This document shows positions 17,020 to 23,911 of a DNA stretch of 32,598 bases, in pieces. The translations under genes were made by a program, and so were the position numbers. Below the pieces are notes generated by a model that searched no databases, was not told the origin of the DNA, and saw only the letters and a program-made list of their open reading frames with translations. Origin of the DNA: Pseudomonadota bacterium (GTDB taxonomy: Bacteria > Myxococcota_A > UBA9042 > GCA-2863065); contig CANMLD010000027.1 in NCBI GenBank assembly GCA_947498315.1, positions 1 to 32,598 of the forward strand. Reading direction: 5' to 3'. Position 1 is the stretch's first letter. Each line of letters begins with the position of its first letter.

Positions 17020-19569
17020 GTGTCCGCACCCATTTCGCCAGTCCAACCGCTTCTGCACTCGGACGCCTTTCGAAGACACGACGACCTCGCCACCGCCACC
17101 CCGCGGGTCGTCGGAGGGAAGGCTCACAAGCTGCTCGTCTTAAGCACCCTGGAGCTCCCCGTCCCACCGTTCTTCGTCATCCCCGTCGGCTGGCAGGGCG
17201 ACGACGACGCGATCCTCACCGCCCGTCGCCGCCTCCCGCCGGGGCCCGTCGCGGTGAGGTCGAGCGCCGTTGGCGAAGACGCCGCTGGGCTCTCTTTCGC
17301 CGGTCAGTTCGATACCCGCCTCGAGGTGGACTCGGATAGCGACCTCCTCGCCGCCGTAGCCGCCGTGCGCGCGTCGGTCTCGTCAGTGCGCCTGACTGCC
17401 TACGCGGCCCGCCACGACATCGACGTCTCCAGCCTCGAGATCGCAGTCGTCGTCCAGTCGATGTTCCCGTCCGAGTCCTCTGGCGTTCTCTTCACTGTCG
17501 ATCCGACGGCCCCTCCGACGGACGACGACGCCCGAGTCGTGCTCATCAGCGCTGGGTGGGGCCTCGGTGAGGGGATCGTGAGTGGCCGCGCGGACGCCGA
17601 CGTCGTTCGTTTGTCAGGTAGACCGGGGGCGTTCTCAGTCAAGACCGAGCTCGCCGACAAACGCGCCGCGGTCATACGCGGCCCCGGGGGCGGCACGGTC
17701 GAAGCCGAGGTCGCCGAAGAGCGCCGCCACCTCCCCTGCCTGACGGACGCACAGGCAGTCGCCCTCGCCGACCTCGGCCTGCGGCTCGAAGCGCACTTCG
17801 GCCTCCCGCAGGACATCGAATGGGCCGTCGACACCCATGGCCAAATCGCGATCCTGCAATCCCGACCGCTAACCGGCGTGGGCCCAGGGCGCGGAGTGCT
17901 GTACACCTGGGACAACTCCAACATCGTCGAGTCTTACTCGGGCGTGACGACGCCGCTCACGTACTCGTTCGCCCGAACGGCATATGAGACCGTCTACCGG
18001 CAGTTCTGCGAGTTGATGGGCGTCACGCGCCAGGACATCGAAGCGAACGCGTCGGTGTTCAAGGCGATGATCGGCCTCATCCGCGGTCGGGTCTACTACC
18101 GCCTTGATTCCTGGTATCGGTGCCTCTTACTGCTCCCCGGCGCCCGCTATAACAAGCGCTTCATGGAACAGATGATGGGAGTCGCCCAGAAGGCCGACCT
18201 CGGTGGCGAGAGCCGCACCGGCAAGCTCCGCATCGCCTACTTGATATGGAAGCTCGTCGCCGCACTCGCCTCGCTAGGGAGCCGAACCGAACGGTTCCGC
18301 ACGACCTTCCGCACCGTCTACGACCGCTGGCACGGCCAAGCCCTCGAGTCGCTGCCGGCCGAAGACCTCGTCGCCGCCTACCGCGAGCTCGAGCGGGAGC
18401 TGCTCCTCGAGTGGAAGGCCCCGATCATCAACGACTTCTTCGCGATGATCTTCTTTGGTGTTCTGAAGAAGATGGCGCCGGATCTTCACAACGACCTGCT
18501 CTGCGGCGAACCCGGCATGGAGTCGACGTTGCCGACGCGTGAGATCCTGGCGATGGCGCACACCATCCGAAACGACGAGGCGCTACGAGCGGCCATCGAG
18601 GCCGGCTCACCCCCCGAGGGCCTCACCGCCGCCCGCGCCTTCCCCGTCTTTGAGGCCTGGCTCGTGAGCTACCTCGACCGCTACGGCGATCGCTGCATGG
18701 AAGAGCTGAAGCTCGAGACGCGCACCCTCAGGGACGATCCGACCTTCCTCGTCTCGACGCTTCGAAACTACGTTGGCCGCCCCGACCTCAGTTGCGACGC
18801 CATGGACGCCCGCGAAGCCTCGGTTCGCCAGGCTGCCGAAGACGCGGTCGTCATCCCTTTCGGCAAACGCGGCCTCTTCCGATGGATCTTGCGCCGCGCC
18901 CGCCGGCACGTCCGCGAACGCGAGAACCTGCGCTTCGCCCGGACCCGCGTCTTCGGCCTCGTGCGCCGGCTCTTCAGAGCGCTCGGGGGCCACTTCGTGC
19001 GGGTCGGGCTCCTCGACGAGGTCGACGACGTCTTCTACCTCGAGAAAGACGAGGTCTTCGGGCTCGTCGAAGGCACTGGCACCACGGTGCACGTGAAGCC
19101 GCTCGTCGCGTCCCGGCGAGCCGAGTTCGAGCGATACCGCCGCGGCCCGGCGCCGGACAGCCGCTTCGAGACCCGAGGCGGCGTCCACTTCGGCAACCCC
19201 TTCGTCGGCACCGCGGTCCCGGCCGCTCCTTCGAACGGCGACCCGAACCTCCTGAGCGGCCTTGGTTGCGCCCCAGGGATCGTCAGAGAGCGGGCCCGCA
19301 TCGTCCATTCGCCGAAAGATGACGTTCGCCTGAACGGCCAAATCCTCGTCTGTGAGCGGACCGATCCGGGCTGGGTCCCACTCTTCCCGACCGCCGGCGG
19401 TCTCCTGGTCGAGCGCGGCAGCGCGCTCTCCCACTCGGCCATCGTCGCACGCGAGTTCGGCATCCCCACGGTGGTCGGCATCCCCGGCCTCATGAAGCGC
19501 GTCCGCGATGGTCAGCTTGTCGAGCTCGACGGGAAAGCGGGCACGGCACGCCTCCTGCCGGACGAGTGA
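17020..19569 (+). CDS. PEP-utilising phosphotransferase, rifampin-phosphotransferase-like
   Basis: The protein has 849 residues. Residues 1-290 are the ATP-grasp nucleotide domain shared with PEP synthase and PPDK (VGGKAHKL near 32; AVRSSAVGEDAAGLSFAGQF near 80; QDIEWAVD; ILQSRPLTG). About 295-720 is a large helical middle region. About 740-849 is the swivelling phosphohistidine domain with TDPGWVPLF and GSALSHSAIVAREFGIP, placing the catalytic His at 805. The PEP-binding TIM barrel of PEP synthase is missing. Domain order and length match rifampin phosphotransferase (Rph, about 870 aa), which phosphorylates rifamycins using ATP. The true acceptor here is unknown, because environmental relatives may act on other small molecules or in secondary metabolism. 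The GTG start has GGGAG 6 nt upstream. Confidence 0.88.
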   Translation: MSAPISPVQPLLHSDAFRRHDDLATATPRVVGGKAHKLLVLSTLELPVPPFFVIPVGWQGDDDAILTARRRLPPGPVAVRSSAVGEDAAGLSFAGQFDTRLEVDSDSDLLAAVAAVRASVSSVRLTAYAARHDIDVSSLEIAVVVQSMFPSESSGVLFTVDPTAPPTDDDARVVLISAGWGLGEGIVSGRADADVVRLSGRPGAFSVKTELADKRAAVIRGPGGGTVEAEVAEERRHLPCLTDAQAVALADLGLRLEAHFGLPQDIEWAVDTHGQIAILQSRPLTGVGPGRGVLYTWDNSNIVESYSGVTTPLTYSFARTAYETVYRQFCELMGVTRQDIEANASVFKAMIGLIRGRVYYRLDSWYRCLLLLPGARYNKRFMEQMMGVAQKADLGGESRTGKLRIAYLIWKLVAALASLGSRTERFRTTFRTVYDRWHGQALESLPAEDLVAAYRELERELLLEWKAPIINDFFAMIFFGVLKKMAPDLHNDLLCGEPGMESTLPTREILAMAHTIRNDEALRAAIEAGSPPEGLTAARAFPVFEAWLVSYLDRYGDRCMEELKLETRTLRDDPTFLVSTLRNYVGRPDLSCDAMDAREASVRQAAEDAVVIPFGKRGLFRWILRRARRHVRERENLRFARTRVFGLVRRLFRALGGHFVRVGLLDEVDDVFYLEKDEVFGLVEGTGTTVHVKPLVASRRAEFERYRRGPAPDSRFETRGGVHFGNPFVGTAVPAAPSNGDPNLLSGLGCAPGIVRERARIVHSPKDDVRLNGQILVCERTDPGWVPLFPTAGGLLVERGSALSHSAIVAREFGIPTVVGIPGLMKRVRDGQLVELDGKAGTARLLPDE

Positions 19570-19584
19570 CGGCCGGACGAGTGA
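19557..19584 (+). repeat. Direct repeat duplicating the stop codon
   Basis: GCCGGACGAGTGA occurs at 19557-19569 and again at 19572-19584, with a 15-bp period. Both copies end in an in-frame TGA, so the gene ends PDE-stop and readthrough would add only RPDE before a second stop. Confidence 0.9.
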
Positions 19585-19636
19585 AGACGCGCACAATTCG
19601 CAACCCCATCCCGCCCGGTGCTATCCTGGTGGGACT

Positions 19637-20464
19637 ATGTGCCGACTCTTCGGTTTCCGCTCCATCATCGAAAGCCACGTCCACTCCAGCCTAACGTCGG
19701 CCGAGAACGCGCTCGGCGTCCAGGCCGCGAGCCACCCGGATGGCTGGGGCGTCGCCTACTACGTCGCTGGGACGCCGCACGTCATCAAGTCGAGCTCGGC
19801 CGCTTGCGAAGATCGCCTGTTTCAGCGCGTGAGCGGCGTGGTCACGAGTGACACGGTCATCGCACACGTTCGAAGGGCCACGGTCGGTGAGCTCTCGATC
19901 CTGAACAGCCATCCGTTTCAGTTCGGTCGGTGGACATTCGCTCACAACGGCGACATCCCAGACTTTCAAGCAGTGCGGGCCGAGCTGCTCGACTGCATCA
20001 CGCCGAAGCTACGCCGTTACGTCCTCGGAGACACGGACAGCGAAGTCCTCTTCTTCATGATCCTCACGAACATCGCCCGCCGCGAAGACCTGCACCGCCC
20101 CGGTGTCTCCGTTGAGGTCGTCGCCGATGCCATGCGAGAGTCACTAGCCACGGTAGAAGCCACGAGCGCCCGGCACGGCCTCGCTGATCCGCTGCTCACC
20201 ACGATCATCACCGACGGCTCGCTGCTCCTGGCCTCTCGCGTTCGAAAAGAGCTGCACCTCTCCACTCGCAAGAATCGCTGCCCCGAGCGTGACTCTTGCC
20301 CGAGCTTTCGCACCGAATGCGAAGTGGATTCCCCGTTCGGCTTCGTGTCGCACTTCATCGTGAGCAGCGAGCCGCTTCAGGGCGACAATGTGTGGAACGT
20401 AGCTGCCGATCGCAGCATCGTCGGCTGCGATCAGCGCCTACGACGCCGAGAGTGGGCGCTGTGA
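19637..20464 (+). CDS. Class II glutamine amidotransferase
   Basis: The ATG at 19637 gives 275 residues beginning MCRLFGFRS. Cys2 becomes the N-terminal nucleophile after Met removal, the hallmark of Ntn-type glutaminases, so the longer frame beginning at 19508 is not used. Further family motifs are HPDGWGVAYY near 33-42, IAHVRRATVG (the Arg that holds glutamine), NSHPFQFGRWTFAHNGDI (the oxyanion Asn/Gly), and GDTDSEVLFF. Length and motifs match the standalone YafJ/EgtC-like group rather than PurF, GlmS or AsnB, since no synthetase domain follows. It would release ammonia from glutamine or a gamma-glutamyl compound. It lies 67 nt after the PEP-utilising enzyme and is probably co-transcribed with it. 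Confidence 0.9.
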   Translation: MCRLFGFRSIIESHVHSSLTSAENALGVQAASHPDGWGVAYYVAGTPHVIKSSSAACEDRLFQRVSGVVTSDTVIAHVRRATVGELSILNSHPFQFGRWTFAHNGDIPDFQAVRAELLDCITPKLRRYVLGDTDSEVLFFMILTNIARREDLHRPGVSVEVVADAMRESLATVEATSARHGLADPLLTTIITDGSLLLASRVRKELHLSTRKNRCPERDSCPSFRTECEVDSPFGFVSHFIVSSEPLQGDNVWNVAADRSIVGCDQRLRRREWAL

Positions 20465-20476
20465 CGGTTGAACGTC

Positions 20477-20498
20477 GCCACTTTTCTGGGGTAGTGGC
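20477..20498. terminator. Hairpin between convergent genes
   Basis: GCCACT and AGTGGC form a perfect 6-bp stem with a 10-nt loop. It lies in the 34-nt gap between the amidotransferase stop and the dapD stop. No strong T tract follows on the plus strand, so it is a weak candidate for a bidirectional terminator. Confidence 0.4.
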
Positions 20499-21353
20499 CT
20501 AGACCGCCACGTTGAACGTGCGGAGGGCATCGTTCAGCGACGTCTTTCGGTCCGTGGACTCCTGCCGAGTCCCGACGATGAGCGCGCAAGGGGTGTAGTA
20601 CTCGCCGGCTGGGAACTGCCTTGGCCGCATGCCGGGGATGACCACGCTTCGTGCCGGGATTCGGCCCTTGAGCATGACTGGCTCGCTCCCGGAGACGTCG
20701 ATGATCTGCGTGCTCGATGTGAGCACGACGCCCGCGCCGAGAACGGCTTCGCGTTCGACGATGACGCCTTCGACGACGACACAGCGACTCCCGATGAAGG
20801 CGCCGTCTTCAATGATGACGGGGCTGGCCGCTGGTGGCTCTAAGACGCCACCGATGCCGACGCCGCCGGCGAGGTGGACGCCCTTGCCGATTTGGGCGCA
20901 GCTCCCGACAGTAGCCCAGGTGTCCACCATCGAGCCGGCGCCGACCCGCGCACCGATGTTCACAAATCCGGGCATGACGATGACGCCCGGCTCGAGATGG
21001 GCTCCGTATCGAGCGACGCCTGGTGGCACCACGCGAACGCCGGCTAGCGCGGTCTTCGGTGAGAGAAGGTCGCGGTAGCGGAGATCGCCGGCCTCGAAGT
21101 CTCGGACGGAGGAGAGCCGAAAATAGAGTAAGATCGCTTGCTTGACCCACGCATTGGTAACCCATTCACCCGGTGGACCGAGGGGCTCCGCCACCCGCAA
21201 GTGGCCCGCGTCGAGGTCGGCGATGATCGACGCGACGGTGTCGCGCGCCGACTCGAGCACGGCATCTCCGGCGAATGCGGCCTCCACCAAGGTCCGCCGC
21301 GGATCTACTTCTGCGCTGCGGGGACGGACGTCTGCCGTCAAGGCTGGATTCAT
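20499..21353 (-). CDS. dapD: Tetrahydrodipicolinate N-succinyltransferase
   Basis: This enzyme transfers succinyl from succinyl-CoA to tetrahydrodipicolinate in the succinylase branch of lysine and meso-diaminopimelate synthesis. It has 284 residues, close to the usual 270-275. An N-terminal helical domain (about 1-100) contains WVTNAWVKQAILLYFRL. A left-handed beta helix of hexapeptide repeats follows, with the DapD signature PGFVNIGARVGAGSMVDTW and then GSCAQIGKGVHLAGGVGIGG at about 128-170. The C-terminal KTSLNDALR is also typical. It starts 4 nt after the stop of a TonB-dependent receptor gene, and its ribosome binding site (GGAG) lies inside that gene's last codons, so its translation is probably coupled to the receptor. 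Confidence 0.95.
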   Translation of the reverse strand: MNPALTADVRPRSAEVDPRRTLVEAAFAGDAVLESARDTVASIIADLDAGHLRVAEPLGPPGEWVTNAWVKQAILLYFRLSSVRDFEAGDLRYRDLLSPKTALAGVRVVPPGVARYGAHLEPGVIVMPGFVNIGARVGAGSMVDTWATVGSCAQIGKGVHLAGGVGIGGVLEPPAASPVIIEDGAFIGSRCVVVEGVIVEREAVLGAGVVLTSSTQIIDVSGSEPVMLKGRIPARSVVIPGMRPRQFPAGEYYTPCALIVGTRQESTDRKTSLNDALRTFNVAV

Positions 21354-21357
21354 GGAC

Positions 21358-23565
21358 TTAAAACTCCATCGTAAACTGAATCTTGGTGTCGATGCCCGCG
21401 CCGTCCTGGCCGGATCCGTGACGGCGGTAACGAGAATCGAGCAGGTTCATGATCGCCATGTCGACTCGGACCTGATGCGCGATCCGGAAACCAGCGCTCA
21501 GGTTGAGGATGGCAGAGCCCGGCGTCCCATCGCAATCGGCCTCGAGGAGGCCGGAGTACGGCGCCGTCTCGCAAATGCGCGCATCCTTCTCGTCCGCGGG
21601 GTTGAGCTCGTCTTGGCGCGCCGCGAAGGCCACGCCGAGGGCGATGAACGCCGTGTCACCCGGGAGATCGTAGCGGAGGCTAGCATCGCCGAAGAGCGGC
21701 GGGAGTCGGCGGAACGGCACTGTCTCTCCGTCGATGTCGACTTCGCCGGTGGTGAAGGTCATGGCGTAAGCGGCCGTGAACTGCCAGAAGCGAGCTGACG
21801 CCGAGAGTTCGACGCCCTGAATGTGTCCGGAGTTCGCGTTGACGCGCTTCGACACTGGCTTACCGCCATCGCCCGCCGTGTCCGAGCCGAGCCAGGTCGC
21901 CGCTTGGTCGGTGATGAGGTCGTCGATGACGGAGTAGTACCAGGCGAGCCCAACCGTGACGCCAGCCAGCTCTATCTTGGCTCCGAGCTCGATGGTGTTC
22001 GAGCGCTCGGGTTCGAGCTCGGCATTCGGGATCTCGAAGCGACTCCCCGTGTCGCCCAGCACGGTGGTCTCTTGCAGGTTCGGTGCGCGAAATCCCTGGA
22101 GGAAGCTCGCGTAGACGTTGAAGGTCTTCGGCATGACGAGCTGCATTGACGCCGACAGGGCCACCCCTGTGAAGTCGTACTCGACGTCGCCGAGCTCGGG
22201 GACGGCCGGCGCCGAGGCCCGGAAGTGTGAGACGCGGAGCCCACCGCCGAGTCGCAACTCGAGTCCGGGACCGAAACGCCAAGGGACGCCATCGACGTGC
22301 GTGAAGGCGCCCACGGAGAGGTAATCCGAACCATCCGAGAACGCGCCGCGCGGCTTCGAGGTGTCCGGCCCGAAGGTGCCGTCATCGCCCTTCTTGCTCT
22401 CGCTCTGCCCCGACGCGACGAGGTCGCCGTAGACCTCGGCGCCGGCTTGTACGCGAAAGCGGTCGTGGAAGAAGGCCAGATCGATAGCGACGTCACCACC
22501 GAAGGTGTCGACGGTATCGAGGAGGGAGGTCCGCTTGGTGACGGCCTCGTCATCGAGAGCGGCACACCGCGAACGGTCGGCGACGACTTTGACCGTGCCA
22601 CTGCCACTCGGCACCTCGACCGTCGCGCACGTCGAACGCAGCGTGTCTTCTTTGAAGCGGTGGTAGCTGAAGGTGGCGGACGCGCGGCGCAGGACGTCGC
22701 CTTCATAGACGACTCGCAAGTACGCGAGGTGGTCGATGTTGTCGTAGATTCGGACGTCGCCTTTGCCGAGGTCGTCGACGCGCCCCTGATTGTTGAGCGC
22801 CGTTCCGAGGTAGGCGGCTCGCACTTCGACCTCCCGAGTGGGCTCCCAGAGCAGCTTCAGACGCCACCCGGCGGTATCGAGGTCGGAGAGCGGCACTTCG
22901 TCGCCACCGCCAACTCGAAGCGCAGCGCCGCTGTCGAAGCCGCCGCCGGCGATGAGCCCGATGCTGGGTACGAACGCCGAGGGATCGGACGGGGCGTCGC
23001 CGAGGAGCCAGTGATTGGACACCACGATCTCGCCCCCGCCTCCGACCGCCGCGGTGTGAGCACGCGCTCGCGCCCTCACCCACCAGGGCTCCTGACGCGG
23101 GTCGAGAGTCAGCGCTTGCACGACGCCGCCCATGGCGCCGTTGCCGTGAAGTACCGACGACGCGCCCCGGAGGACCTCGTAGCGCTCGATCCCCGTCGGA
23201 TCCATGAGGTTCAAGTATTGGTTCGGTCCAGTCCGAAAGACGCTGTTCGACAGCCGCACACCGTCGATGAGGTAGAGGTTCTGGGGGCCGATGAGCCCGC
23301 GGATGATCGGCGCACCGGCGCCGGCGTTGGTCCGCTGCATGAAGACGCCTGGCGCCGCCCCCAAGGCGTCGGCGGCCGTCGTCGCTTGTTTGTTCTCGAT
23401 CGCCTGTGACGTCACGGCGTCGCTCGACACCGGCGTCTCCAGGGGACGCTCGGGACGCCGAGTCCCCGTCACCAAGACCGTAGGCACGTCGAGGGTTCCC
23501 GCCTCGGTCGGTGGCACCGTTGCAGTCAAGGCAAAGACCAGGAGGTTGATGAGCAAGTCCGACAT
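21358..23565 (-). CDS. TonB-dependent outer-membrane receptor
   Basis: The protein has 735 residues and imports a scarce nutrient across the outer membrane using TonB energy. A signal peptide (LLINLLVFALTAT) is followed by a TonB-box-like VPTVLVTGTR near 27-36. The plug domain (about 40-155) has APIIRGLIGPQNLYLIDGVR and IERYEVLRGASSVLHGNGAMGG. The 22-strand barrel fills the rest and ends in a C-terminal Phe (QFTMEF). FRAPNLQE with a following PNAELEPE resembles the FRAP/NPNL pair of haem receptors, but the His expected between them is not seen, so haem is not assured; iron chelates, cobalamin or other ligands are open. The ATG at 23565 has GGAG upstream. dapD follows after 4 nt. Confidence 0.93.
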   Translation of the reverse strand: MSDLLINLLVFALTATVPPTEAGTLDVPTVLVTGTRRPERPLETPVSSDAVTSQAIENKQATTAADALGAAPGVFMQRTNAGAGAPIIRGLIGPQNLYLIDGVRLSNSVFRTGPNQYLNLMDPTGIERYEVLRGASSVLHGNGAMGGVVQALTLDPRQEPWWVRARARAHTAAVGGGGEIVVSNHWLLGDAPSDPSAFVPSIGLIAGGGFDSGAALRVGGGDEVPLSDLDTAGWRLKLLWEPTREVEVRAAYLGTALNNQGRVDDLGKGDVRIYDNIDHLAYLRVVYEGDVLRRASATFSYHRFKEDTLRSTCATVEVPSGSGTVKVVADRSRCAALDDEAVTKRTSLLDTVDTFGGDVAIDLAFFHDRFRVQAGAEVYGDLVASGQSESKKGDDGTFGPDTSKPRGAFSDGSDYLSVGAFTHVDGVPWRFGPGLELRLGGGLRVSHFRASAPAVPELGDVEYDFTGVALSASMQLVMPKTFNVYASFLQGFRAPNLQETTVLGDTGSRFEIPNAELEPERSNTIELGAKIELAGVTVGLAWYYSVIDDLITDQAATWLGSDTAGDGGKPVSKRVNANSGHIQGVELSASARFWQFTAAYAMTFTTGEVDIDGETVPFRRLPPLFGDASLRYDLPGDTAFIALGVAFAARQDELNPADEKDARICETAPYSGLLEADCDGTPGSAILNLSAGFRIAHQVRVDMAIMNLLDSRYRRHGSGQDGAGIDTKIQFTMEF

Positions 23566-23911
23566 AGCCTCTCCAGCCCAAGCACTACAGGCGAGGGCGG
23601 ACCTTAGCGCCTGTCACCGCTTCGGGCAACGAGCAGCCTCTTCGCGGAAGGAGGTCCCCTGTCGCCGTGGCCAGCCGAAAATCGCCGCGCCGTCCGAAAC
23701 CGGCAGAGGCCAGGTCCCGAAGTACTGGCTGCCACGCAACGCGGTGCCGAGGTACCGCCGAGGAGTCATCGATGAGCACGGTCTGGAACGTACGTGTGCC
23801 CGGAATGGGACGTCCGACGCCCCCCTCGCCCCGTGGGCCGGAGGCGGCCGGGGCCGCAAGCAGCCTCGAACGCCTTCGAATCGGGAGCGCGCCAATACCG
23901 CGTAGCCGCGA
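23566..23911. other. Intergenic stretch with no convincing gene
   Basis: These 346 nt lie between the stop of the YfhO-type gene and the start of the TonB receptor gene, both on the minus strand. Open frames cross it on both strands but lack ribosome binding sites and are Arg/Pro-rich. A short perfect hairpin GGCCG-GAGG-CGGCC lies near 23840 but has no T tract. The receptor promoter is probably here. Confidence 0.5.

Noticed and set aside
20467-20519. Direct repeat GTTGAACGT at 20467 and 20511
   Set aside because: Only 9 bp, and the second copy encodes the conserved end of DapD; chance is the simplest explanation.
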